A DNA stretch of 64,000 nt from Psettodes erumei (Eukaryota; Chordata; Actinopteri; Pleuronectiformes; Psettodidae), in contig JAFBJZ010000672.1 in the NCBI GenBank assembly GCA_016785225.1, positions 86,001 through 150,000 on the forward strand, in the 5' to 3' direction. Under the pieces are notes generated by a model. The model worked only from the letters and a program-made list of their open reading frames with translations, made no database searches and had not been told where the DNA came from. A program made the translations under genes and the position numbers. Numbering within the stretch: position 1 is the first letter of the stretch; each line of letters starts with the position of its first letter. Shown here piece by piece: positions 25,856 through 39,370 of the stretch.

Positions 25856-28619
25856 GTATCTGCTGACGCTCGACAATTCGCACAAACTGCTCAAAGGGTG
25901 CGAAGAACGTTGGTCAGCGTTTTTTTTTTTTAAGCTGGTCATACTGGCCGGACGCCATCTGCACCAGCAGGAAGTTGACATAATGAATAAATACATTTCC
26001 CCGCGTAACAAGCTGCTTTGAGAAGGTTACAGTGACCTCTTGTGGACACTGGGTATAACTACAACTTTGTCCTGAGATGTTTCCTGAGATTTGAGTCTGA
26101 TATTTCAATTTCCTGTCACGAACAGCAGATGACGGAGGTGAGCTCACGTCAGAAACGAGGGAGGGTTCACCTCGTCTGACTTTTCAGAATTTGATTGGCC
26201 CGGGTTCCGGCTGCGCTCGGCTCTCTGGGGACACGACTGATATAAAACAGAAGTTTTACATGAGGTGAATGAATTCAAATTTTCCGTCCCGTCTTGAATT
26301 GGTCAAGTCAGAAAAACTCAACTTCTAATCCACTTAGGACTTGATAACTGATTTTAATATTTGCACTGAAGCAAAATGTGCGGGTCAGAGAGACTGAATC
26401 ATCAAAATCACATGTGAAAGTTTGTACATTAAATTACTATTCTACTTGCTATTTCAGGGAATAGTTTGTTCCTTTGGGAAATATGCATCTTACCAAGAGG
26501 GGAATGAAAATAAACATTAATTCCACTGTGATGTCTGCACAGTAAATATGCAGCTAACACACTTTATGCTGGCTCTGCCTTTAAAAATTCACTAATTAAC
26601 ATTATATTTTGTTTGGTGCAAGGAAACAAATAAATTCAAATTAGTGATATGAATTAATTTTACACATTCACCCCGGTAGGAAAACAATTAGGAGGCGCTG
26701 TGCTTGATGTTTCTGTGTTTTTATATTTTAATTTATTTATCACAAATCATTAAGCGAGGTAGCTAAAAATTACATCGACACTTTCATTCCTAGTTTAAGA
26801 GCTTGTTTTGTTTTATAATCTTCGTCGAGTTCATCATCATCAGCAAACAGGACAGATGATGTCAAACAGGACAGCTCACCTGTGTTAGCTGTTAAAATAA
26901 CGACGTGGCGCTCACCTGCTTCGGTTGTGCACGCTGGGCTCAACACCTGAATGGATCAGAGTCATCGTTCACTCGAGGAGGAGATGCTGGCTGCTCTGGC
27001 TCGACCGGTGCAGGTACGGATAAGAAAGTTGAAATGAATAATATCTACATCGTGCATGTTATTCAGTAACACCTGGGCTGCAGGTGCAGCTGCTCTCTTC
27101 CTGAACCAAACGCCCCGACGCGCGGCGTCACCTTCCCACCACTGGATGGCACTGGTGCTCCGCTCGGGCCCCCATGAACCGCCGGGGTCCCGCCGGCGCT
27201 CCCCTCCGAGTGGCCGGCCGTCGGCTGAAACACGGGATCGCACGAGAGGGTTTTTTATCTTTTGAGTGACTCAACGCGGTAAACACGGGAGAAAAATAAC
27301 CGTGTGCTGTGTGACAGAACGCGCATGTTGAACGACCGCGACTCGCCGCTATAAATACGCCGGTAATCCGCCTTTGTTTACCGTTGACTGTCATCTGTTT
27401 TCCAGCAGAGAGGGAAAGTAAATAACACTGGTGGCTTGTGTTGCATCTTGGCCTCCCACCCTCCTTTCTTTTTTTTTTTTTTTTTTTACATGCGTGTGCC
27501 AAGTCTCTGCAGTGTTGCCAACAGTTGCCACCAACGCAAAACCCACAGGACTTTCCATCCCTGATACAAAAATTGCAATCAAGTCACGTCCCCCCCCTGT
27601 CGGCGTCTCGGTTTGTGATGTTGTGCGGATGGCAACAAACCGTTGTGCTGCGTGCCAGCACGTCAAGCCGGGAGCATTAGAGGGGGGGGGAAGTGGAAAA
27701 TTAAGCGGTACCAATTGCCAGGGCGCTCATGTGACTGCAACACATGGGAGCGACGGCGAGGAATGGCGTGGCATTCCAGCCAAGGCACCGACATGTGACA
27801 CTCCACGCCGTTTTTTTTTCCCTTCTTTTTCTTCTTCTTCTTCTTCTTTCCCTTTTTTTCCTCTTTTGGACGCCTCGACGATTCCATGTAAAACATCCGC
27901 TGAAGGTCGGATATTTTTTTTTTTAATGAAAACGATTACAGCGAGTTTCAGGGCTGTTACTGAGAGGGAAGAAACTCTGTTTCAAAGACTCCGTTTCTTT
28001 CCAAACAGCTTGTCTTTTTTTTTTTTTCCTGGACAATCAGACAGAGAAATTCACTTCAAAGCAGCCAGAGATAACCAATTTTCCTAACAGCAGCAGCCTC
28101 ATTAGACCAAAACGCAGCGCAGCTTTGTGGATCTTTCTCTCTCTGTAAGCTGGAACAACCCCCGCCCTCCTCCACCCACCACCACCACCATCACCCCTGC
28201 TATCTCGCTCTTTCCAAAAAATCACTGTCGCTGTATCCCCTGTTCTGTCACAAACAAGCTCGAGAGGACGACTTGTGAAAACGAGACCGAAACCAAAAGG
28301 CCCGAGTTAATCGACGCTGGATTTCAGATGAAACCTCCCGGTTTAGTCTACGTTCCCTCCGTAGCTGTTCGGAGGCCGAAGCGAACATTTTTTTTTTTTT
28401 TTTTCCCAGCTCAGCTGCTCGTAATTAAGTTTTTAACGATATGACGTGTTTTGTTTTAACTTTGTGCAGCTGTGAGAAAGTCTACAGTTTCCTTTGTGCT
28501 CGTGCTCGGTGGGCCGACGGCGATAAATCAAATATGTTTAGTGGGCACGCTCGCGTCCGTACGCGCAGCCCGCGTCTCGTCTCGTCCGTCCGTCATAATG
28601 TTGTAATGTGCAGCCCTTT

Positions 28620-28628
<9 letters not shown>
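25856..28628. other. Intergenic sequence with poly(T)/(TTC) runs
   Basis: No exon recognised. 25900-26900 is AT-rich; T-rich runs occur at 27469-27487, 27811-27860, 28016-28028 and 28388-28404. Long ORFs here are driven by these runs (poly-Phe or poly-Lys) and are not genes. Confidence 0.5.
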
Positions 28629-28666
<38 letters not shown>

Positions 28667-28867
28667 CGCTCGCGGCGGCGAACACGCGGCGGCCTCGGCC
28701 TCTCCTCTCCTCGCCTGACCTGTGACCTATTTTCACTCCGGGGCAGAGACGAGGACATCTGGACACGGCGTTCCCACTAAAAGCTACTCAAACACTGCAG
28801 CCTATGTAGGTCAGCGAATACCCCTCAGTGTCACTTGTAAACCGTAAACAGATCGAGAATGCCTGCG

Positions 28868-28911
<44 letters not shown>
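28629..28911. repeat. (CT)n at 28629-28662 and (GT)n at 28871-28911
   Basis: Two simple repeats about 200 bp apart. The GT array runs into a G-rich tract at 28911-28924. Confidence 0.97.
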
Positions 28912-28913
<2 letters not shown>

Positions 28914-28924
28914 GTGGGGGGGGT

Positions 28925-30892
28925 GCATAGCCTAAGAGTACGACTAACTAATTGCAGGGTTGATGTGCATTTCACGGGATGTCGCTGCACTGGGGGGGAA
29001 AAAAACGGTGCGTTGCCAGCGCTGCTTCACGCTTCACGCCTGTTTATCCTTTCACATGGTTCTTATCGCCGTTTTGTTCCCCCACGCGCGTTACACGATG
29101 TTCACGCTAATAAGAGGCTTCGAGCCCTTCTGTTTCGTGCTTCAGGTGGGCCCGCGACATGAAACACGGAGACGCTCGCCGAGACGTTAATGGGTTCAAG
29201 CTGCAGTTGCGATGCCGCGCGCTCGACCAGTAGGAGGCAGACGGAGCCCAGAACTAAACAGTGACACAGTTTCCACCGTCTGCTATGAAGTTTCACGCTG
29301 AAATCAGGATAAATGTATAAATTTACTCCACTGTTGTGTCCAACAGTCACTTGATTTGCACTTGTCTACCTGTTGTTCAAGTAGAAATTAAAATAATCCC
29401 CGTTTTCCCCTAAAAAGCAGAAGTTACATGAAATATAACTGAAAAACAAAACAGTTCCGTCTCAAATTTATGTTGCGTCATCTCATCAGGGGATTGTTCG
29501 AGCTTATTGTTATCATTATTAGTGCCAAATTAAATAAAATAAATGGCCCCTTCCAGGAAATGGATATATTGAAACAGGGTTTGTAAAGTGTGAAAAAAAA
29601 AAGGAAGTTGTGTGGAGCTGCTGCCAACAGCGGGACTGGAAGTCGCAGCTCTCTTACAATCCAGGAAATTATTAAATTCAGAGTTACTATCCAAATATAC
29701 TGTTTAATATCCCCGGCTTCTAAGGAGGTCGCCCGGTGTTTATCTAACTGAACTCTGTCAACTGTCATTTCACAGCTTAGGAGCCGTGGGTGGCCCATCG
29801 ATCAGCCGCGGCCCGGCGGAGGCGAGCAACCGATGTCTCTGGTGATTTCGCGCGGCGGAGGAGACGTATCGGGTTCATGTAGTTTGACACAGATTTAGCG
29901 GGCAGCGGCGCCTCGAGGGGCCGGGAGCATCGACGCGTCCACGCTTCAGCTCACATCGCAGAGTTCACACAACCAAAACTCCTCGTGACCCCTGGGTGAC
30001 ACGGCCGACCCAGCCAGCCGTGGCTTATGGTGGGTGCTCGGAGCCGGGCAAGCGCTCCGGCGTCCAGCGCTGGCTGTCAACACATCCAGTAACCATGAGC
30101 GCACACACACACACACACACTCACGTGGCTTGAACTCAACACTCGTCTTTGCATATTTTACCATTTTTTAGCGGCAGATAAGCAGAACCAATTTTTTTGA
30201 AGCTTGAGAGCAAACAAACAGAGTTGTAGAGCGTTTGGATTTAATACTAATGCTTCGATAAGATATCTCATTCTGAAAATAAGCCAGTGAGGCTTCTCCA
30301 CCACACAGGATATTCACGGTAATGCTGCGTCTCAATCCTCTTTCTACGCTGCATAATAATGAAATACAGTCACAGTCCTCGCCGCTCAACGGCCGGCTCT
30401 GTGGTTATTTTGGGCTGATGGGAACACGTTCAGCAGTCACCTGGAAATAAAAACCACACGTGTAGACTCACGGGTCGGACACGTGTTTGTCGACATGCGT
30501 GTCATACGACCGTCATCTTTGGTGTTGCTGTAACTGCTTTTAATTTCTCTGTCAAGACAAACATTTCTCTCTCTTCCTACACATACAAACCTAAAATATC
30601 CCACAAAATTATAAAATTGTATCCATGTATGTATTTCTGTATACTTTCATTTAACAAACTTATCTGCATAATTGTGCACCGATTAGCAGAAGAAATAAAT
30701 ATTGTGATGATGCAGCTCCAACTCGTTTAGATGGCAGTGTAATTTGAAAGGTGTCAAAACCTCCCATTAAGAGCTGCAGTTAGTCTATTACAGCTACACA
30801 CACATATACATGTGTTCATGTGTCATTCAGTGACATCAGGAGGCACCTGAGACGTGACAGGTAAGATGCCGACTCTCTAACACGGCGCTCAC
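28925..30892. other. Intergenic or intronic sequence without recognised genes
   Basis: A short (AC)n lies at 30101-30120. GC-rich pieces near 29770-30080 carry open frames without family motifs. If the candidate minus-strand exon at 30893-31040 is real, this stretch lies downstream of it, but I could not identify a following exon with a compatible phase. Confidence 0.4.
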
Positions 30893-31040
30893 CTCCCATC
30901 TTCCCCAGCTCGCTGCAGACGCCCACCCTCGTCCGCAGGTCTTCGCACCAGCCACAGTTGTCGATATCCCTCCGTGCGTCGAGGACGGCAGCGTGTTGAC
31001 AGCGATCGATTTCGACGCCAGCGGCCTCAACAGCATCATC
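30893..31040 (-). other. Candidate internal exon, minus strand, 148 nt, gene unknown
   Basis: Flanked by a good acceptor (TTCTTCTTCAG before 31040) and donor (GTGAGC after 30893). Two minus frames are fully open. One (phase 0) gives a Cys-containing peptide with DIDNCGWCEDL and RVGVCSELGKM. The other (phase 2) gives a low-complexity Ala/Ser/Thr-rich peptide beginning MMLLRPLASK. The plus strand is also open here and ends in a stop after IDFDASGLNSIILKKKMT, so strand is not certain. I do not recognise the protein in any frame. Confidence 0.3.
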
Positions 31041-31779
31041 CTGAAGAAGAAGATGACATAATTAGTGAAGAGTCGCCGGCTGTGGAGCCACTTAGTGAAG
31101 ATGGAAGAGCTCGAATCCCAGAAATCTCAGCGTGACAAAAGCTTGTTGAAGAGCGTCTGTGGAGTTTGCGCTATTTCAAAGAATACTGTGAAATGTACAG
31201 CAGTTAGGACGCAAGCTGCTGTAGCAGCACGTGTACAGAATGTCTACAGACATATGCAAGTTTAAAGATTTAAAAGTGCATTCCTCAAACTGAGAATTTA
31301 AATCCACACACACCTGAGACAAGATCTAGCTGCTTTATGTTGTGTGTGGCTTCAGTACATGTGTGATTGTAAAGCACAAGAATAAAAAATAAAATTACAA
31401 ACACAGATGGAAACCTTAAGTTTGCACGGTTTCTGTGCACTTTAACCTTTTTGATAGAGCTCAGGATTGTGTCTGCACAGAAACAACTGTTTGCACTTGA
31501 AAAAATATTTTCTATATGCTGGTTAATTGCTGGATATAGTATGTTTTTCTTTGCTTCACCTTCTCGGCCTGAAAGAAAACAACCAAACTTAAAAAACAAA
31601 CAAACACGAGAAAAAGTGTTTTAAAAAAACAACGACACAGTTGCAGTGGAAGTTGCTACTGCTATGTGCTAGCAAAAGGTTAAGCTAGCAAAAACAATCC
31701 AGTTTAGCTGTTAGCCCAGCCACGAAGCTCAGAAAATACACGACCCAATTAAAAGTGTTGCGCTGTTTAAACGTATTAC

Positions 31780-31880
31780 CTACGACTGCGTTCTGTTCCG
31801 GCTCGCCCGCTTCAGTACTTGGTATCCAGGCCTCACGACTCGCGGTGGCTAGCGCGAGAAAAACCAGTGACAAGCCAAAG
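31780..31880 (-). other. Candidate exon with signal-peptide-like reading, no start codon found
   Basis: Minus-strand frame reads LAAFGLSLVFLALATASREA, resembling a signal peptide with cleavage after Ala, followed by a short acidic stretch and a donor GTAATA at 31779-31774. The frame is closed by a TAG just upstream and has no ATG, so it would need an upstream exon or be a broken or chance frame. Its donor phase (1) does not fit the candidate exon at 30893-31040. Confidence 0.15.
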
Positions 31881-31883
31881 GCA

Positions 31884-31954
31884 GCTAACTAGCTCGCTAG
31901 CTAGCTAGCTAGCTAGCGCACGAACATACGCACAAAACCGGGCGCGCGCGCGCA
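31884..31954. repeat. (GCTA)n palindromic run followed by (GC)n
   Basis: About eight tandem GCTA/CTAG units at roughly 31886-31918, entirely self-complementary, then an alternating GC run near 31941-31954. Both can form hairpins or non-B DNA. Confidence 0.85.
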
Positions 31955-33611
31955 CACATACGATTCAAAGTCTTTATCAAAAAAAAAGTTTCTCGTACAA
32001 CAAACTGTTGACATTAACCGCTAAATGTCGGAGATCTACAAAAAAATAAAGTGAAAATTATTTATTTTTGGTAATATTGTGCGCACTGCTAGCTGACGAA
32101 AGTGCGTCTCTGATCCGTTACGTGACTTTACGACGTACGTTCAGTTACAACGCTCTGAAAAACTAAATAATCCTGTTGCAGTGTAAGATATCGGAAAATG
32201 AGCGGATCAATCATGTGATATATTTATTGTTTACGTCACATCAGTCTTAAATCGTGATTATTACATTGTTTTACGTCATGTGCGCATTTACCTGGGGAAG
32301 AACGGCACCCGGAAGCGCTAAGGGAAGACGGCGGGCCACCGGAGGGTAAAGTGTCGTAAACTTTCTTTGTTTGTAAAACAAATAGTGAGAGTTTGGTTGG
32401 TGCAACAGCTCCAGCTTCTTTAACAAACGCTGCGTGGGCGCCACTCAAACGTAGATCTCCCGCGCTCACTTGATTTACGCCCTTTATCGACCTTCAGTCT
32501 GGAACTGACGTAAACATGTAACTGTCGTAAACACCTCCCCGCCCATTCATAAAGCGCCTGACACCACGGGGCGCGTTCAGGGTCTTGTGGAGTCCACGCC
32601 TGGATGGGTCAAAGCTGTTTCGGGGGCCGACAGCGTATGAGGCAGGTGGTTTTCATGTCGGGGCTGATGGGCGCAGATCACAGCCTCATATTGTGTTACA
32701 CACAGCCGATCGCCCGGCCTGCCTGGTTACACACATCTCTGTTCTCGACAAGGCAGCACCATGTTCCCTGGGAGCTCTGTTACTCTCAATAATACATGAG
32801 TTTGGCCGTGCGTGCCAGCAGAAAACAGACGATGCCCCGGGTTCTTTATCTCGGTGGCTGTAACCGGCACGGGCTGAACCTCCCAAACTTATCTGCGTTT
32901 CTCTTAAAAAACGACACCGGAACCGCCAGAGACGACCCGGACACTCTTCTCCTGTCCTCCGGACACACACGTGGACGTGGGCTAATGTGAAAATCAGTTT
33001 GCCCCGACTGTTTTTTCGCAGGACAAACTTCTAAAACCGCTAATGTTTCAGTTCAGACAGTATCAGATAGGACTTTATGCTTTTATTTAACAAATTATGA
33101 ATATTAACAGGCTTTGACTGTGCCAGAATATTAGACCTCAGTACTGACATGTTAAGCAGAGCCCCTTTGCCCTGTACAAACACATCCTCTGCTCAAGGCC
33201 TTCGTCAGCGTCCGTGACATATTACTTATCTTAGCAGGAAAACCACAGGTGTTATTAATAACACCGATAAGGGCCGCATTCCATTTAAGACGGGCCGGCT
33301 CCAGGACTGGAACAGAGCTACAGCACCATTAATGTAATTAGCTGCACATGTGCATATTTCCCCGCTATCTCAGAATCAAAACGTCTGCCGTGATCAGCAT
33401 CTGTATGAGTCCGCGCTCTTTCAGTTTTCTCTGTTAAAACCTCCCCAGCGACACAGTTTCCGTCTGCCGTCGTGCTCGGCCAATGGCAGCTCAGAATAAT
33501 CCCTCGCAAATGCCGAACCGTCTCTGTTCTGCTGTGCCACTGTAGATCGCACAGCTTTTCTCCTGGAAACGGGAGGGCGGTATTTTATGGACTGGATACC
33601 GGATCCAGTCC

Positions 33612-33644
<33 letters not shown>

Positions 33645-35671
33645 TGCCCATGCATTGCAATGAAAAGTTGCTCACCCAGTAATCCGCCCCTGAGTGGGAG
33701 AGCAAAGCCGGATTGCTTCAAGGAGAAAATACTTGTTGGAGCAAAAAAAACAACAACTTGTTTTCATGTTTTGTGGTGGTGAAAAGTAATTGTTCAAATC
33801 ATTTTTAAACGAGAACTCATTTTGATAACAACTTTTGAACAGTAGCCACCCACCCCCACCTCCTCCACCTCCTCCACCTACTAACTAAATGTCCCTTTCA
33901 GTAGGGGGCTTACAGAAGCGTTCCCAGGAGGAGGACAGGGTTAGTGAAGGTGGTGTTAGTGCTTCATCCCTTGAGCAGCCTTGGAGGGAAGTTGATGTGC
34001 AGCATTAACTACTCATTGGTCTCCCCTCTCGCCTCTCTCTCTCTCTCTCCTTCTTCCCAGATCACTGTCTATATCCGGGGCCAGCATCCTGAGTGGAGCG
34101 CGCTCTCATGTTCCAGATATTAAATTACTCATAAAATATTTGCCTGGCCTCCAGGCTCTGCTGCGGCTCGCTCCGAAACCTCCACTTAGCCCCTGAAACG
34201 TCTCCAAGTGCAGGCTTGTGTCACCTCTCCGAGGAAGGTCAATTTTTCCAATTTAGAAACGGGGCATTACAGGCCATTTCAGATTGCATTAGCGTCAGAG
34301 TCCTGCTCTTGTCACCTTTTTCCTCCTCCTCCTCCCCGTCGCGGGCTACCTCTCTTCCCTGGCATTGAAGCCGGAGAAACCTGCGTCTCCTAAAACAAGC
34401 AGTCTGAGAGGTTTAACATTGCATGATTCAGTAACAGGGAAACGCCTGATCGCTCGCGCTGTGTGCACTTGACTGTACCAGAAAGTTCCATCTAGCTCGG
34501 TGAACCTTGAGGACATTTTTAAAGATACAGCCGTGGAGTTCAGAAGGGCAGCGCCGGAGACGGCAAACTGTCTGAACTGATGTGATGTGACTTTTTGGGT
34601 CTGTTTTTACTTAACTCCCATTCAATGTTGAATTCATTCAGACGGTAAAAAAAAAAAGTCTAATTTACATGTCCTGCCAAATACTTTAGAAGAAGGGGAA
34701 TCTCCAAATAAATCAAAATCTAAGAAAATATATAAAAGTAAGCACATGATTTAAAACACATGTCCAAACTAATGTCAGTAACTTAATAAGCGATAAAAAA
34801 ACAACCACACTCAGATGAATATTTTAAACCTTCTTTTTTTTTAACTTGTTCACTGTGTTCATGATTATTATATATCTGAAGAGTTCATTGCTAAAAAAAA
34901 AAAAAAAAAAATTCCCAACATGTGTGTGTGTCTGAATGGTGAGCGGTGTGTGTGTGTAGTGTTAAAGTTACTGCAGTGTATAGTTGTCGTCACGCATTAT
35001 CTGCACAGCAGCTTTTTCAGTACGCTGCAAAAAAAAATGATGGGTTTAATTCCCACAGGAACTGCACGCAGAAATAATCCAGCTTCTGCGGTGAATTACT
35101 GTTTCAAAATATACAAAAACTGTATTAATGAAGTCACTCGTATTTCACTGCAGTATTTTCTGTTGCTGAGGAAATATTTTGCCTCCAGGAGAGAAAACAA
35201 ATATGCAAGTGAAGAAGTGTTTCAGACCAGACTGCAGAGAAAAAAAAAAATAATAATTTTTTTTTATTAACACCTGCAAGTACTTTTCTCAAGTATTCCA
35301 AGATGTGTAAAATTATATTTACATCTGTGGCCTCACCATTTAAATGCTCATTTTCTTCCAGTGTTTTCCAAGAGACCCAACAAACATCATCCAAACAACG
35401 TGGAAACTGAATTCACGCAACAAAACTAAGTCATTTTTAAAAAAAAAAAATAATTGCAGCAATTCTGCCTAATGTAATCTGTTATTTCCTAAGCTTGGAA
35501 GCGTAAGACGGAGATAAAGCAATGAAAAGCAGATGCAGAGATTCCTCTGACATCAGAGTTCAAGCATTCACATATGGGCCGCTGAACGCCTCGCCAGCGG
35601 AGCTGCGCCTTCTCTTATAGATCCCAGCGAAAAGGTGAGAACCCAGTCACCCGTGATTATTACCAGCTCAC
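31955..35671. other. Intergenic or intronic sequence without recognised genes
   Basis: Contains a long A run at 33614-33642, T/A runs at 34891-34910 and 35239-35268, a (CT)n piece at 34035-34049 and otherwise complex sequence. ORFs up to about 116 codons have no family motif or splice support. Confidence 0.45.
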
Positions 35672-35775
35672 TCATGAAATCGCCGACCACGGGGCGGTGA
35701 TGGAGCGGCAGCCGGAGTTTGGGAGATGTTTTCCATCGGGCCGAGCTCGTACGCAGAACAGCCGCCGCCCGCCAC
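35672..35775 (-). other. Candidate internal exon, minus strand, 104 nt, gene unknown
   Basis: Acceptor CCTGGTGTTTTTCAG precedes 35775 and donor GTGAGC follows 35672. With phase 0 entry it is open (VAGGGCSAYELGPMENISQT then Pro/Ala-rich) and exits in phase 2, which would fit the phase-2 frame of the exon at 30893-31040. No family recognised. It may belong to a noncoding spliced transcript. Confidence 0.25.
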
Positions 35776-37544
35776 CTGAAAAACACCAGGTAAAAAAAAA
35801 AAATAAATGATGCGCACTATTTGAAAAGAGAATATGCATGCAAATGTTGAATACCCAAGCCATTCCACTCCTCCATAACCAATACAGTGTTACTTTAAAT
35901 TCGCACACATGAAATATTTACGTTCCGCTGGGAAGCGTTTTCCACAGACTGCCATTTCCCGCCGCGTTTATCACATCCAGATTAGATCCAGTGTTTTTAT
36001 CAGTGTGCGGCGGTCTTTAGCGCACACCGGGCTGAGTCACGGGGAAATTAATGTCTTCCCGTGCACAAATCCAAGTTTTATTAATGCAGGAGCGAGTGCC
36101 GAGAATTTTAGATGATTCCGACCGTGAAGCCGACGTGACCTCAAATCCGATTGAACAGCTTTCTCCATGTCAGAAGATGGGAGTTTAGCGCCGAGCTCCC
36201 GCGTGCGCCTGGAAACTCTTTACTAAAAAGGCACCCGCCCGCACCGCCCACACAAACACCACCCATAAATCAATCAAATCATATGTGTGTTTCTGCTGGA
36301 GAGGGTGTGACTCTGGGTGACCATGTCTGTGCAGAGATATTTTTAAATTATCCAAATCACTTTTCACTAAACAGCCAGATGAAACCTTTTTAATCAGCTC
36401 GTAAAACAAACTTGTATTTGAAAATAGTTTTAATTGTTTGTGACAGGAAATTCGACCTCACTTCTCTCATGGTGTCTTAAAGACCACGACTCCAAACGTA
36501 CAGTAAGTTACATCAGTGTGTGTGATGAAATGAAAGTTAAATCACACCGTGCTGCTTTTTCATTTTTAAAAAAGTGGATTTCAACTTTTTAAATTATTTT
36601 TCACAATCAAAAGGAAATGTCGAGTCCTTTCTGTATTTTGTCAAATTTATTTCTCTATTTTATTTTTTAATGAGAGGTTAAACATTTCAAGAAAAATCAT
36701 TTTTTTTAAAGATAAAATTATTATTATTATTTTTATTCAACATGGGGACAATGAGCCAATGTTCGCCTAATAATTAAAAGTTAAGTTTAAGAATTGTAAT
36801 TTTGTTCTAGTTTCATTTTTTAAATTAAAATATTTGACTGCTGGTCAAAACAGATTTATGGTAATTATAAGGTAAAAATTGCGTTTTTTTTTTTTTTTTT
36901 ACTGTAATGTGGGCCCAGTGGTGCACTTACATATTTTTTTAAAAAACATTTATATCCAGTTGTTTGACAGAATAAACCACCAGGGAGAAAAACAGGGAGC
37001 GTTTCAGGAGGAGAATGAATGAGCTGAGTGGCGTTTGTAACGTGAACTCGTACAGTTTTCCTCTCGGCCTCTGACGACAGCGGCTTTACGCCCGGAATCT
37101 CGCTCGCTCCCGATCGAGTCGAGCTCCTATAGACAAAACACAAACTTGTTGACACGTACGTTTAATGGGTCAGTTCATCGAGTTACCGCAAACGCGGCCA
37201 TTATCGTACAGCGGAGCCCACGGACGAGATAAGCCAGAGTGTAAACCAGCTTTCCAGTATAATTTATGACCCGCGAGTCAAGCCAGATTAGGCCTGATTG
37301 GATCGCTGGTGCCATATGTGACCTACAATCTGTGCTCCGCTTGTACTGCAGGGGGCGGGCGGGGCGGGGTCAACGATCTCCCTGGGCAAAGGTTGCCATG
37401 GGAACGACCTCTGGATGCTCCCCTCTGCTCTTTGCAGGCCCTCTCACATCTCAAGGCAGAATTATCCAGGATTTATTTTTTTTCTTTATGTCAGGCCCGA
37501 GTTCTTCTGCTCTATTTCCTCACTCTGCTCCCTCTGTTTCCTCT

Positions 37545-38204
<660 letters not shown>

Positions 38205-38206
<2 letters not shown>

Positions 38207-39332
38207 ACAACACATATATACGATAAACACACATCTCGGTCCCCTCCATCTTTTCACGCTGTAAGCGCTCAGTAATCTGGTCCTGGCCTCGGCCGACCGT
38301 CATCTGCAGATCTTTAAACCTCCACACAAATTCTGCTCGGCAGCGACTAATTTGTGCGAAGAAAAAAAAAAAACAAAAACGCGTAGCCACAAGCTTCTGG
38401 TCTTGGAAAGCTCGCGCGTCTGTTCGTACCGAGACTTCGTGGCTTAATTGTAAGAAACTTCCCGGCGTTCCCGGGATTGGAAGCCGCAGCGGGCGAACCC
38501 CTGAAGGACGACCGCCGCTCTTCGCTCGTCTTTCGGGAGGATTTACTGCAGGAAAGCTCTTCTCAGCCCGTTATATTATTCATCAGGGCAGAGTTGTGCG
38601 ATGGCTGCCGGATAAGAAATATAGAAGTCAGATAACGGCTCCTTAAGATAAATAATGTCTTTTCCAAAGCCCGCTGAGATGGAGGGAAAAAAAAAAAAAA
38701 GCTCTCGGAGAGCAGAGAGAGTTCTTGTTGCAAAACCATTATGAACATGAGAGGAAATATAATTGAATCCCCCTGGAGATCTCCGGTTCCTCTCCCTCCT
38801 TCCTCTCAGGGCCGAGGTTAAACACAAAGGAAACACAATAAAGAGGTAATATCCCTCAGAGCAGCCACCAAGTTAAATTAACCGTTTTTTACGCTCGGCG
38901 GCGCCGGACGCATACACGCCTCCGTCCCGTGAAGTCATTAAACGACTGCAGGAGTTTTATTGGATCTTTAATGAAGTGTGCGCGTGTGAAATACCTTTAC
39001 GGTACTCCGGGCCAGCGCCGCGTACCGGAGTACACGCGAGTAACCGAGCGGCGCCGCAGGACGCGAAGGGCCACGCCGCCGCGCTTGTAAAGTTCGCAAA
39101 GCTAAACAGGAAACGACTGTAACTCACGGTGATAATCTGACAATAACTCCCAGCTAATTGTTGCTCGAGTCCGTCGGTGCGACTGTGAGTGAGCGAGTGA
39201 GCCCGGCTCCTCTTTCAGGGCCGCCGGGCTTTGTGCGCCCGAGGAGACGCGCGACCAAAGTTTACAGAAGGAGTCGAGGCGCAGCGCCGCTTCGCTTTCT
39301 GCGTCAGCGTCTAGTATTTCCAAGGTCTCGCT

Positions 39333-39370
<38 letters not shown>

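Noticed and set aside
27431..28087. 218-codon plus-strand ORF
   Set aside because: Built around poly(T)/(TTC) tracts giving poly-Phe and Ser-rich protein; no splice sites or homology.
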